DNA from: Chloracidobacterium sp.
Lineage (GTDB): Bacteria; Acidobacteriota; Blastocatellia; Pyrinomonadales; Pyrinomonadaceae
NCBI GenBank assembly: GCA_016706275.1
Contig: JADJJY010000001.1
Span: 620,001 to 684,000, forward strand
Length of the DNA stretch: 64,000 nt
Reading direction: 5' to 3'
Position numbers and translations under genes: made by a program. Under the pieces are notes generated by a model that was given only the letters and a program-made list of their open reading frames with translations, searched no databases and had not been told where the DNA came from. Shown piece by piece: positions 8,110 through 17,101 of this stretch (position 1 is its first letter; each line of letters starts with the position of its first letter).

Positions 8110-8979
8110 ATGAAGTGCCGAATTTTTACACGATCCGTTATGGCCCTTTCTTTCTGCTTTTTGCTGATGTCGTCCACGGGTGTGCTTGCCCAATATAAGG
8201 GCAATCCGGTCAAAAAGGAAAAGCTGGTAAAGGTCATCCGGATGAAACAGCTTTCGACCCGCGAGATCGTCGCCGTTATTAAAACGAATGGCGTCGATTT
8301 TAAGGTCACCCCGCTCATCGAAGCCGAGCTTTCCGGTGCGGGAGCGCGGCCTGAGGTCGTCAGCGCGGCCGCGGCAAATTACCGTGCTCCGACGTTTCAA
8401 AAACAGCCCGCTTCGACACCGATCGAAACCACGGCTGAGGATTACGATCTATTATTTGATCAGGGGTATAACACTTTGAGCCAAATGGCCACAGTGACGT
8501 CTCTGGATCAAGCTGCGCAAATTTCCCGCTCAGTCATCGAGATCAGCAACAGGGCCATCAAGCTCGACCCGACGCGGCCTGATGCCTATAAACTGATCTG
8601 TACGAATCATGTTCTTATGCGGAATTTTGTCGAGGCTCAAAGCAACTGTCAGTCGGCCGTCGATCGCGGCGGCAGCATCGCATTTCCGGTTTACCATCTT
8701 TCCGGTACGCCGCATCTCGAGACCTTGTATATCGGCAAAGACTCGCTGTCTATCGAATCTAATCAAAAACTCTTTCAGTTCATCGGACGCGAAGTATCCA
8801 ATCTCCGTAATGAAAATGATTACGACCTTGGCACCATGAAGGTGGCTGTTTTCAGCATGCAAACATACAAGGATGGTAGGCAGGATATTTGGAATTACAC
8901 GCCCGGCAACACAGGAACTACGCAGGAAGCCAATATGATCATGCAGTTGATCAACCGCAATTCAATTGGCAACAGATAG
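8110..8979 (+). CDS. Secreted protein, paralogue A (helical N-terminal motif plus TPR-like region)
   Basis: Not a named family to my knowledge. 289 residues with a signal peptide ending near SSTGVLAQ. Next comes a ~65-residue helical segment (KKEKLVKVIRMKQLST, REIVAVIKTNGVDF, SGAGARPEVVSAAAANY) shared almost word for word with the next gene. The rest has tetratricopeptide-like spacing (SNRAIKLDPTRPDAYKLICT, NFVEAQSNCQSAVDRGG) and a beta-rich end. Excellent Shine-Dalgarno (aaaggag) 9 bases ahead. It follows the kinase by 16 bp, so it is likely the fifth gene of that operon. An envelope-located partner or target of the kinases is possible but unproven. Confidence 0.7.
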   Translation: MKCRIFTRSVMALSFCFLLMSSTGVLAQYKGNPVKKEKLVKVIRMKQLSTREIVAVIKTNGVDFKVTPLIEAELSGAGARPEVVSAAAANYRAPTFQKQPASTPIETTAEDYDLLFDQGYNTLSQMATVTSLDQAAQISRSVIEISNRAIKLDPTRPDAYKLICTNHVLMRNFVEAQSNCQSAVDRGGSIAFPVYHLSGTPHLETLYIGKDSLSIESNQKLFQFIGREVSNLRNENDYDLGTMKVAVFSMQTYKDGRQDIWNYTPGNTGTTQEANMIMQLINRNSIGNR

Positions 8980-8991
8980 GATGTTATCGAT

Positions 8992-10068
8992 ATGAAATAC
9001 ACTTATTTTTTACGACAAGTCGTCTTGATATTACTCGTTTTGTCTTCGTCCCTCGTCGTGCTTGCCCAATACAAGGGGCTCCCGGTCAAAAAGGAAAAGC
9101 TGGTAAGCGTTCTACGTTCGAGACAGCTTCAAACCCGCGAGATCGTTGCGGTGATCAAATCGAATGGCGTTGATTTTAGGGTAACTGACCTGGTCGAAGC
9201 CGAATTAAAAGGTGCCGGTGCGCGGCCCGAGGTGATAGCGGCGGCAAAGGCTAACTACCGTGCATCTGTCGCGACACCTGTACAGAACGGAAGTTCGACC
9301 CCGAGCAAGACATTTACGGGGCAGCCGATGACAAAAGATGTGATCGTTACATTGCTTAATAACGGTATTTCGGATGCTCAGGTACGCAGTAACGTTACCA
9401 CCCGAGGCGTTAATTTTAAGCCATCACCGTCTGACAAAAATGAGATCAAGGGAGCCGGCGGCAGCGCCGCTCTGATCGCTCTAATTGATAAGAGCTACAA
9501 CAATCCGAATCAAGGCTCGGCGGGTAACAACGATACCGGTGGCGGTGGCGGCGGTTATGACGCTCTCGTGGACAAGGCCGTAAACGAATACGATACGCAA
9601 AAAAATGTGGCGGCTTCGATCTCGACGCTGCAGGCTGCCATAGCCTTAAACCCCTCGGAATCAAGAGCTTATCAGTTGCTTGGGTTTAGCTATCTGTACG
9701 GCCAAAAGAATTTTGCCGAGGCTGAAAAGTATATGAAGCTCGCCCTCGAACGCGGCGGCAGTGCAGTGTTTCGCGTATTTCACGATCATGGGGCGTTGAT
9801 GACAGATGTCTGCACCGGATCACTATTTATTGCGAGAGATACCGTGCGGTACGAATCCGACGACAACATCCACACTTTCGAGACATCAGATGCTGACATT
9901 AAAGAGGTGAAAATGGCTAATAAATTTGCCTCAATGTTCAATGTCAAACAGGGTTCATTTAAGATCACTCTGAAAAGCGGTGAGAACGCCAGCAAGAACT
10001 ACAATTTTGCTCCGGCAACGAATGATTCACAGGAATCAAAGATGATCATTCGGCTGATCGGGAAATGA
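8992..10068 (+). CDS. Secreted protein, paralogue B with a duplicated helical motif
   Basis: 358 residues, clearly a tandem duplicate of the preceding gene. The signal peptide ends near LVVLAQ, followed by YKGLPVKKEKLVSVLRSRQL and the same REIVAVIKSNGVDFRVT...GAGARPEVIAAAKANY segment. A second, more diverged copy of this unit follows at ~110-165 (KDVIVTLLNNGISDAQVR, TTRGVNFKPS, IKGAGGSAALIALIDKSY). This suggests a ~55-residue repeat that detects or binds something in the envelope. A Gly/Asn-rich hinge then leads to TPR-like helices (AAIALNPSESRAYQLLGFSY, FAEAEKYMKLALERGG). The operon ends with a strong terminator 24 bases downstream. Function unknown. Confidence 0.7.
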   Translation: MKYTYFLRQVVLILLVLSSSLVVLAQYKGLPVKKEKLVSVLRSRQLQTREIVAVIKSNGVDFRVTDLVEAELKGAGARPEVIAAAKANYRASVATPVQNGSSTPSKTFTGQPMTKDVIVTLLNNGISDAQVRSNVTTRGVNFKPSPSDKNEIKGAGGSAALIALIDKSYNNPNQGSAGNNDTGGGGGGYDALVDKAVNEYDTQKNVAASISTLQAAIALNPSESRAYQLLGFSYLYGQKNFAEAEKYMKLALERGGSAVFRVFHDHGALMTDVCTGSLFIARDTVRYESDDNIHTFETSDADIKEVKMANKFASMFNVKQGSFKITLKSGENASKNYNFAPATNDSQESKMIIRLIGK

Positions 10069-10091
10069 TCCCCGATGATCAGGTTCACGTG

Positions 10092-10119
10092 AAAAAGGGT
10101 GCTTTGAGCACCCTTTTTT
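10092..10119 (+). terminator. Intrinsic terminator of the kinase/secreted-protein operon
   Basis: aaaaagggtgct and agcaccctttttt form a 12 bp stem with a TTG loop and a U-run on the plus strand. It starts 24 bases after the stop codon of the 8992 gene. Confidence 0.9.
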
Positions 10120-10142
10120 ATTTGTAAATTCTTGTCCCGACG

Positions 10143-10180
10143 TGGTCCGGTCCGGACCAAGTGGACCAAGGTGGACCAAG
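10143..10180. repeat. GGTCC/GGACC palindromic repeat, copy 1
   Basis: ggtccggtccggaccaagtg followed by gaccaaggtggaccaag. The core is a near-perfect palindrome, followed by two more direct GTGGACCAA units that can each pair with the leading GGTCC. The same element occurs at 16432-16482 and 43797-43832. Here it lies between two convergent genes, just past a terminator. Confidence 0.85.
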
Positions 10181-10224
10181 CTCGCGGTAACTTAAGATAA
10201 GTATCACTCTAGATAAAATAATTA

Positions 10225-13200
10225 CTATTTTGTCGGCTCGTCCGACACCTGGAAAAACTCGCCCGTACCGTTGTTTGTGCGGAGCATCTTCATTACATCC
10301 TCAAATCCAAACGGCCTTGCACCGCGGCGGCCAAACACGGCAATCTGATTTCCGCTCTCATCGGCAGCACGATCGCGGTCTAGCCCCTTGCTGATAGCGA
10401 CTGCCTCGCCCTTGGTCTTGAAAGTCGCGATCAGTCTTGGTTCGGGACGCGGGCTAAAGCCTGCGTAGTTGGGCATTGTCTCGGGGTCGGTGAGTTGCAA
10501 GATCTTTAAGCCGTTCTTGCCATCGGCGACATAGGCGTAGAGGCTGGCGTTAGTCATAGCGACTTTGACGGCATGGGCATCATTGATCGTGCCTTCGGCG
10601 TTAAAGGTCTGGTCGAGCTTTGGCTGCTCAGGTTTTTCCACATCGATTATCGCGATACCATCTTCGCCATTTGCGACATATGCATAAGTACGTGCGATAT
10701 AGACATCGTGAGCATGTGCGAGCGGCACCGACGCACCCTCTACAACCTTTACCTGTCCTGTTGTTTGAAGTTCTTTGATATCGAGCACTTTCAAACCATC
10801 GTGGTCAACGACAAAGGCATAAAGGAACTGTACGGCGACCGCTTTGGGATCATTGAGCGGAACCTCAGCGGTGACCTTTGGCTGTGTTGGTGTTGAAAGA
10901 TCGACGATGACGAGTGCCTTGTCTGTCGTTACGTAGGCAAAGTTACCTGCGAGCGTAATATTATTAGCACCGTTCAAAACGCCGTTTGGGTTAAAAGTCA
11001 CTGCCCGGCTCAGGAAATTATTACGTGGATCGCCGTCGAGCAATGTCGCGGCATTTACGAGGATCAGCCCTTCGAACTTGTCGGCTACATATAGATAAGC
11101 GTAGAGCGGATGGATCGGCCCCTCTTCGTTAATAGCGGGTGCAGGTTTGCCGGCCTTCGCGGCCTCGGCGTTTAGCCGCAGAGCTTCGTCGGGGGGGACC
11201 TGTTTGAATGTGCCATCCTCGTTCTGCACAGTTCGCCAACGGGCCGGATCCACCGCAAGCGTCGATGGTGCCGCGACCGCCGTTGCGTATTTGCTGGGGA
11301 CGTAGAATTTTTGGCCAAGCGGCGAGACGGGAGCGGTCGTTATGCGTTCAGAAAATCCTTTGTGGTCGATCTGGGCAACATCATAAACACGCAGTCCGCC
11401 TTTACCTGCGGCGACATATGCGTATTCTCCGCGTACCTGAACCGACAGAGCCTCTGGCCGACCCTTGTTTTCATAGACTTCTTTTAGCTCACGGCCATTC
11501 TGTACAAATTTATCAAAGTTATCTTTATAGGCGAGTTTGTGCAGATTGCTGCCGAGAACTGCTTGAGGTTCATCGTGTTCGGTGACAACGACCGCGTCGA
11601 GCGAGTGGGTAGCGGCGACATAGACGTAGCGACCCATGAAATTGACAAAGTTGGTGCCTTGCAGCATCACTTGGGCAAGCCAGGCATTGTTGTCCTTTTC
11701 CTTAGAGACGTGGCAATCGGAACAGCTCTTGGTCTCCCGGCCGCGAACGGTGTGCGGCGCGTGTGTATTAAATGTCTGGCCGGAGAATCCCTCGGCTGAG
11801 ACGGTCTGCTGCTGGCTATAGATCCATTCGCGGTTTTGATTTCGCGACGAAACGAGAACCGCCGAGCTCGAACGCACCGGAGCCACTCGGTGACCGGTGA
11901 CAGTGCCGTCTTTGCCCAGCATAAAGATGTCGTCACGCAGCACTTGGAAATTGTAACTGGTAAAGTTGCGCGAATCGCCGCCTTCGTTGTGACGATTAGG
12001 CATCTTTTTATTTGCCTCCATTGACAGGTGACAGCCAAAACAACTCGTAACCCACGACGTATGACACGCGTAACAGGTCATATTTTTGTCATTGTGGGCG
12101 AGCTTGTCTTCACCGGCGTCGATGCTGTCCCAGGTAGTATTGTCCTTTTGCATCAGCTTGGCGTATGCCGACTGGACGTTGTAATCGCGTTCGCCCTCGA
12201 TGACCGTGTCGCGGGTTTGCTTGACGCGCCACCACATATCCGGATCTACGATCGAATGCTGGACGACGTCACCTTTCTTTAATTGTATCTCGCGGCCTTT
12301 CGACAATGGGTTCGGTCGCTTTTCATCCTTGGTGATCACTTCAAGCACAGCTTTTCGCTTTCCGTCCGGCGAACGAAAACGCAGACGCGTCAGGTCGCGG
12401 CCGATTAGCGGTTTGTTGGCGTTTTTACGTTGATTTAGCTCGTTCTTATTTTCGGGAGCCTCGGCGGCAAAGCTGCTTGTGATACCGTTCGCCTTTGCCT
12501 TGACCGAGCCGTGGCAATCGACGCAACTGATCTCGACGGCGGCACGCGGCTCATTATAGAGTATGCCCGTTCCGTGGCTGTCCTGCCGGAAATGGCAATC
12601 GACGCAATGCATACCTTTCTCAAGATGTATGTCTTGCAGGTGGACAGCCTTTTGAAATTTGTTCGGGTCATCAGCCGGGACGATGCGGTCTGCGGCGTTC
12701 AAAAGATTGCCTTTGCGGTCCTTTTTATAGACGTTCTTGAAAATCCAGCCGTGGCCATGCGAATCGGCAAACTGCACGTTCTTTAACTTACTGTTAAAAT
12801 CCGCCGTGCCCGTGTTTTGCAAAAATATCGAATCAGACCACAGCCCGCGAACGCTCGCTCCCTCGGGATTTTTATCGAGCTTTACGGCCTTTTCGGTCTG
12901 TGTCGGGTCGTTCTGCTTATCCTGCGGATACATCATTTTGCCGTCGCTCTCGTTGTCCCACCACATGCGGCCGAGATAGGTCGCGACCATATTTGTGCCA
13001 GGATGCATATGACAGGTCATGCACTGAGTCGTCGGAATGCGAGATGTGAACTGATGCTTGATCGGATGGCCAGACTCGTTTTTGGGTATCTTGGTGTCAG
13101 CCGATTGTGAATAGCCTTGATTGCCCGCTGTCGCATAAGGCCCTGAAGCGGCTTTGCTGGTGTCGTTGGCGTAGATGACGTGGCACGAACTGCACCCCGA

Positions 13201-14208
13201 CGACCGGTAATCTCCCGCGTGGTCATTGGTGCCGAGAAAGTTGAGCGTCGGGTCGAGCAGACGCGTTTTTTGTAGCCCGAGATAGACCGGATCGGTGCGG
13301 TTATTTGTGCCGAGCCCACGCGGGCTCAAGCCTTTGTCAGGTTTGCCGCCCTCTTCTTCTTTATCAGGATTACCGACCTCGTTGCGCCGACGCCCGCCGC
13401 GTTCAAACACACGGAGAATATTACCTGGCTGTGAGACTTCCCAGCGAGGAAGCGGATAGAGCGATGAGAGCCAGCCTTTAAATGCCTGCTGTTCGCGGGT
13501 AGGTGCAGGTTCGTGGAGCAGAGCCTGCGGCTTGCCGTCCTCGTTGTAGCTTTCGCCAAACCGGGCGTCCTTAATATGAAAACCGCCGTTGTTATACAGA
13601 GCGGCTCCCCAGAGCATCGAACCGTGGGCCATCATGCTGCGTGATGTTTTTTCGCCTTCGTCCGTATGACATTGGCCGCAAGATTGGCTGATGACGCGAA
13701 AATCGCCGGGGTTTACAAAGCGGACGAATTCGCGTGTTTCCTTGGCCAGCAGCGTGTTTGTGCGTTCGGGATTGCGGCTCGAACATTCGCCGTTCTTGCA
13801 GCCCCATTCTTTTGGAAATTTTGGCTGGACGTGGGCATCTTTTTGCGTGGTCGCCGCCGGGTTGCCTCCGTGGCAAGAAGTACATGTCAACCCTTGCGCG
13901 TCTTTGCCCTCGTCGAGCTTGTCAAAAACATCGCCCTTATTGTTGTAGCGGTGCATTGGCTCGATGTTGTCATGGCATTTGGCACAGCCTTCGATTTTAG
14001 CGTCCTCCGCTGTTGGCGTTTCAGTCGTGGAGTTTTGTTCGGGCTGTGCAGGAACTGGTTGGGTCGTTTGAGGCGCGGATTTGACCGCCGTGGCGTCGTT
14101 CTTTTTTGCCAGCGTCTGGTCTTTCCACAATGCCGCGGCGAGAAAAAACGCGAACACCAGCAGCACGATCAACTTGATGCGGACATTTATGTTAGCTCGA
14201 CCGGCCAT
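10225..14208 (-). CDS. Decahaem c-type cytochrome fused to LVIVD-type beta-propeller
   Basis: Very large (1,327 residues) exported redox protein. The N-terminus has a membrane/signal helix (~10-28), then a Pro/Thr linker. Ten CxxCH haem sites are visible at about residues 75, 109, 177, 339, 396, 535, 562, 712, 723 and 829. From ~845 to the end there are seven or so ~45-residue repeats of the pattern YAYVA...GLxxxDxxxP (for example GEYAYVAAGKGGLRVYDV, RTYAYVANGEDGIAIIDV), typical of LVIVD/beta-propeller surface proteins. The downstream half of a two-gene unit with the outer-membrane barrel 21 bp upstream. The pairing suggests electron transfer at or across the outer membrane (inference). The N-terminal helix may be uncleaved, leaving the protein anchored. 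No close named homologue is known to me. Confidence 0.85.
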   Translation of the reverse strand: MAGRANINVRIKLIVLLVFAFFLAAALWKDQTLAKKNDATAVKSAPQTTQPVPAQPEQNSTTETPTAEDAKIEGCAKCHDNIEPMHRYNNKGDVFDKLDEGKDAQGLTCTSCHGGNPAATTQKDAHVQPKFPKEWGCKNGECSSRNPERTNTLLAKETREFVRFVNPGDFRVISQSCGQCHTDEGEKTSRSMMAHGSMLWGAALYNNGGFHIKDARFGESYNEDGKPQALLHEPAPTREQQAFKGWLSSLYPLPRWEVSQPGNILRVFERGGRRRNEVGNPDKEEEGGKPDKGLSPRGLGTNNRTDPVYLGLQKTRLLDPTLNFLGTNDHAGDYRSSGCSSCHVIYANDTSKAASGPYATAGNQGYSQSADTKIPKNESGHPIKHQFTSRIPTTQCMTCHMHPGTNMVATYLGRMWWDNESDGKMMYPQDKQNDPTQTEKAVKLDKNPEGASVRGLWSDSIFLQNTGTADFNSKLKNVQFADSHGHGWIFKNVYKKDRKGNLLNAADRIVPADDPNKFQKAVHLQDIHLEKGMHCVDCHFRQDSHGTGILYNEPRAAVEISCVDCHGSVKAKANGITSSFAAEAPENKNELNQRKNANKPLIGRDLTRLRFRSPDGKRKAVLEVITKDEKRPNPLSKGREIQLKKGDVVQHSIVDPDMWWRVKQTRDTVIEGERDYNVQSAYAKLMQKDNTTWDSIDAGEDKLAHNDKNMTCYACHTSWVTSCFGCHLSMEANKKMPNRHNEGGDSRNFTSYNFQVLRDDIFMLGKDGTVTGHRVAPVRSSSAVLVSSRNQNREWIYSQQQTVSAEGFSGQTFNTHAPHTVRGRETKSCSDCHVSKEKDNNAWLAQVMLQGTNFVNFMGRYVYVAATHSLDAVVVTEHDEPQAVLGSNLHKLAYKDNFDKFVQNGRELKEVYENKGRPEALSVQVRGEYAYVAAGKGGLRVYDVAQIDHKGFSERITTAPVSPLGQKFYVPSKYATAVAAPSTLAVDPARWRTVQNEDGTFKQVPPDEALRLNAEAAKAGKPAPAINEEGPIHPLYAYLYVADKFEGLILVNAATLLDGDPRNNFLSRAVTFNPNGVLNGANNITLAGNFAYVTTDKALVIVDLSTPTQPKVTAEVPLNDPKAVAVQFLYAFVVDHDGLKVLDIKELQTTGQVKVVEGASVPLAHAHDVYIARTYAYVANGEDGIAIIDVEKPEQPKLDQTFNAEGTINDAHAVKVAMTNASLYAYVADGKNGLKILQLTDPETMPNYAGFSPRPEPRLIATFKTKGEAVAISKGLDRDRAADESGNQIAVFGRRGARPFGFEDVMKMLRTNNGTGEFFQVSDEPTK

Positions 14209-14229
14209 TTATATCTTTCCTCTCGTGCC

Positions 14230-16341
14230 TTAAAAGATCAGCTTAAGCTGGCTAAATAGTGAGTATTGCGGTTTGCTCGGATTGACGATCTGCGGTCCCG
14301 GCGTGCAGAAATTTGGTATCGGGCAATTTTGCGTCCGGTCGGTATAGACATCGCGAAACCCTTTGCCCGCAAAAAACATGCTGCCGCCAAACGTCATCGT
14401 GATGTTATTAATAAGGAACGGGCGATAGACCGCTCCGAGGCTCAGATCGTATCCGATGTCGTGACGGACTACCGGTTCGAACAATACATACTCAAGCACG
14501 TCCGTTCGGTGAAAACGCAAATAATTAGCGTTAAATACAGCCTTGATCGTCTGCGTCAGCTCGGCATCGATACCGGCGTTAAAGATCATGATGCCGGGAT
14601 TTACAAAATTTGATTGCCCCTCGGTCTTGCTCGACCGCAGCGTCGGTAACAGGCTGTTGCTCTGGACAAGGCCGACCTCGGTCGAGACGAGCCGTATGCC
14701 CTGGCGGTTCCAGTATGAAAATTGTCCGCCCGCAAAGTTAGGGTCGTCTAGTATCGCGTCAAAGCCGTTTGCCTTATCATCCGTCGGGTTTTTGTCGCCG
14801 GAGGCGAAAAAAACCGACCCGCGAAACCGCAGCCAGTTTTTATCTATCGATGCTTCGACTGCCGCCATGTGGGCACTGATCTCAGTACGTTTGCCCGCGA
14901 TGGGGTTAAAGTCGTCGTGCCCAAATGCGTAGTAATAGGAGTTGGTCAGATTCAAAATGCCGATGTGGCCGTCGCCGTTAAAGCCAAGATATCCGGCCTT
15001 AACATTGTGTGGTCGCGCGCTGCCGATCAGAGCGGGGCGGACGAGAAAGCCGTTTTCGTCGTAATGCTTATCTGCACGGTCATCGTTATAGGCCGCCACT
15101 GCTTGTATCGTATAGCCCTTGGTCAGGAAATCCTGCCGATAATAATTGGCGATGTAGATATTTTGCGGGCGGAGCTTTTTCATCGAATTGAGCCCGCTGT
15201 TCGTGTCTTTTTCGATCGAGCGAAAATACGCAAAGTTGAACTGCGACTTGTTATTCGAATGGCCGCCAAAAACTCTAAATCCAAGATTATTGTCCGAGAA
15301 CAAAAACCCGCGAAAGTCCGCATTGAAAGGCTGTATGCCGGCCCTTACCGACACAAAATCGTAATTGTCGTTGACGTCAAAGAGCTTCACCTCGGCAAAC
15401 GCTTCTTCGAGTGAGACGTGATAATCGGTTCGGTTCGTGCCGCGGCGGACATCGACATTGACGATGCCGTTTTCACGGGCGTTCAGATAATTAGGCAGGC
15501 TAAATGTCGGCGAGATCTTTACCGCCCAAGTTCGCGGGCGAAAAACGGTTTGCCCCTTAAAAAACTCAAACGACACCTGCATCGTCTGGCCCAAGCTAAA
15601 ACTTTCCGGGCGGCCAAAAAAGTTGTTGCTATTTGGATTGGCGGTCGAAACGTTGTTTCCAGACGGCGTCCTACGCAACTCCACGCCGGTCGTGCTGACG
15701 GCCGACAGCACCATAAAATAATCATTGCCGATGACGGGTTTGTCGCCCTTTAATACGTTGGTGTCATATGGGTTATACCATTTGTTGGTCTTTCGGAAAG
15801 GTATATCACGGCCGCGGGCACCCTTGTCGCCGTAACGTTCGTATTCGGGAAACGTGATCCGCCAGCGGTCGAGAACCTCGCGGGTTTTGAATGGTGATTT
15901 GGCCGTCTCGCCGGGTTTTGGAGGTGCATCTTTGGACGAATCGGCAACCGCAAAATCAACTTTGCGTTCGCCGCCGTCAATGATGACATTTTCGAGAACC
16001 GGGCAGACCCTTTGGGCATCGCAGATGAGATTGGCAAATGAACCGTATTCATCCGTCTTACCCCGGTCAAACCTGGCCTCAAACGGAGTGGCGGCCGTGA
16101 TTCGGTACGCACCATTGGCAAGCTGTATCGTATAACTGCCGTCGGCCTTCGTTCGCTGCCTTTTACTTGTTGAGTTGGTTTGATTGGTTGCGATGACGGT
16201 GACACCCGCCATCGGTTTGCCGTCCTTATCGGTGACTTTGCCCGTCAGTCGCCCGCCAGTCGATTGGCCGCTTACGACCGCCGACATTGCGGCCGCCAAG
16301 GCCACGAGCCAAAGAGTCAGTTTGGGCAAACTCGACAACAT
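14230..16341 (-). CDS. Outer-membrane beta-barrel with N-terminal carboxypeptidase-regulatory domain
   Basis: 703-residue exported protein. The signal peptide ends around AVVSGQ (~26). Residues ~30-105 form a CarboxypepD_reg-like Ig domain (GRLTGKVTDKDGKPMAGVTV, KADGSYTIQLANGAYRITA). From ~190 on, alternating amphipathic strands with aromatic girdles predominate, and the chain ends in LKLIF with terminal Phe, the usual outer-membrane insertion signal. No plug domain or TonB box is seen, so it resembles a porin-like barrel more than a TonB receptor. It precedes the decahaem cytochrome by 21 bp on the same strand, suggesting one transcript and a joint function, possibly as barrel partner of the cytochrome (inference; sequence similarity to MtrB/PioB types is not evident by eye). 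Confidence 0.8.
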   Translation of the reverse strand: MLSSLPKLTLWLVALAAAMSAVVSGQSTGGRLTGKVTDKDGKPMAGVTVIATNQTNSTSKRQRTKADGSYTIQLANGAYRITAATPFEARFDRGKTDEYGSFANLICDAQRVCPVLENVIIDGGERKVDFAVADSSKDAPPKPGETAKSPFKTREVLDRWRITFPEYERYGDKGARGRDIPFRKTNKWYNPYDTNVLKGDKPVIGNDYFMVLSAVSTTGVELRRTPSGNNVSTANPNSNNFFGRPESFSLGQTMQVSFEFFKGQTVFRPRTWAVKISPTFSLPNYLNARENGIVNVDVRRGTNRTDYHVSLEEAFAEVKLFDVNDNYDFVSVRAGIQPFNADFRGFLFSDNNLGFRVFGGHSNNKSQFNFAYFRSIEKDTNSGLNSMKKLRPQNIYIANYYRQDFLTKGYTIQAVAAYNDDRADKHYDENGFLVRPALIGSARPHNVKAGYLGFNGDGHIGILNLTNSYYYAFGHDDFNPIAGKRTEISAHMAAVEASIDKNWLRFRGSVFFASGDKNPTDDKANGFDAILDDPNFAGGQFSYWNRQGIRLVSTEVGLVQSNSLLPTLRSSKTEGQSNFVNPGIMIFNAGIDAELTQTIKAVFNANYLRFHRTDVLEYVLFEPVVRHDIGYDLSLGAVYRPFLINNITMTFGGSMFFAGKGFRDVYTDRTQNCPIPNFCTPGPQIVNPSKPQYSLFSQLKLIF

Positions 16342-16431
16342 AAGGACACGATCAGAGATGTAACATTTCAGAAGAACTGACTATGATTTTTAGCACATAT
16401 TGTGTTCAAAAACAACATTTTTACATAGCGT

Positions 16432-16482
16432 CTTGGTCCGGTCCGGACCAAGTGGACCAGGGTGGACCAAAGATAGACCAAG
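16432..16482. repeat. GGTCC/GGACC palindromic repeat, copy 2
   Basis: ttggtccggtccggaccaag, then tggaccagggtggaccaaag and atagaccaag. The same palindromic core as copy 1, followed by three imperfect direct units. It sits in the 217 bp gap between the start of the barrel gene and the terminator of the 16559 gene. Confidence 0.85.
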
Positions 16483-16500
16483 ATCCTGAGACGATCAATG

Positions 16501-16530
16501 AAAAAAGGCTTCGCATAGCGAAGCCCTTTA
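16501..16530 (-). terminator. Intrinsic terminator of the DUF948/YtxH gene pair
   Basis: ggcttcgc and gcgaagcc form an 8 bp stem with a 3-base loop. Read on the minus strand the stem runs into six Ts, 28 bases past the stop codon at 16559. The same GGCTTCGC stem sequence is reused at 43861-43891. Confidence 0.85.
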
Positions 16531-16558
16531 TGATCAAAGCAAAATTGCATTGACAGAA

Positions 16559-17098
16559 TCAGCCGATGAACATTTCCTCGTCTTCGTAGACGCGGTCGAT
16601 CTGTTTCGGGGCAGGCGCAAAGAGCACTTCTAGTCCTTTCTTAACACCGGCCATGATGGCGGCGATCTCGCGTGCCGGAACCACGATCTTTTGCTGGACA
16701 AATTCGGTCGTATCCGTCACCTGCATGTGCGTCCGGTCGATCGAGCGGCTGACCATTTCGACCTTGTCCTTGGCAACGATAGCGGTATCGTTGACGAGCA
16801 AGCGAAGCTCGGCGATCTCGTCCTTGATAAGCTCCGTCGATTCGGCCAGGTACTTTGTCGTGGTCGCGAGGTTGGCCGAGATCTCGTTAAAATGAACCGA
16901 TATCTCGCGGCCTTGGGCGCTGATGGCATCAACCTTTACGAGCAAAGGTTCTACCTTTTCCTCGACGTTCTTGACCGTTGCGACAACCTTTCGAACCGTC
17001 AATGCGATCCACAGCAAAGCGATCGCCATAAAGACGAAACACACCGCGATCACGATCGACGATACCATCTGCCAAAATTGAGGATCGTTCGTATTCAT
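16559..17098 (-). CDS. Membrane-anchored coiled-coil protein, DUF948-like
   Basis: 179 residues with an N-terminal membrane helix (MVSSIVIAVCFVFMAIALLW, ~11-30) followed by a long helical region with heptad spacing (~35-140) and a short acidic tail (YEDEEMFIG). This plan resembles DUF948 proteins, which are often encoded beside YtxH proteins, as here (3 bp downstream of one). Such pairs are poorly characterised envelope or stress proteins in other bacteria. No enzymatic motif. The two genes form an operon closed by the hairpin at 16501-16530. Confidence 0.7.
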   Translation of the reverse strand: MNTNDPQFWQMVSSIVIAVCFVFMAIALLWIALTVRKVVATVKNVEEKVEPLLVKVDAISAQGREISVHFNEISANLATTTKYLAESTELIKDEIAELRLLVNDTAIVAKDKVEMVSRSIDRTHMQVTDTTEFVQQKIVVPAREIAAIMAGVKKGLEVLFAPAPKQIDRVYEDEEMFIG

Positions 17099-17101
17099 CG
17101 A

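Noticed and set aside
13666..14259. Long plus-strand frames opposite the decahaem cytochrome gene
   Set aside because: They are antisense shadows of a gene with ten haem motifs and clear propeller repeats.
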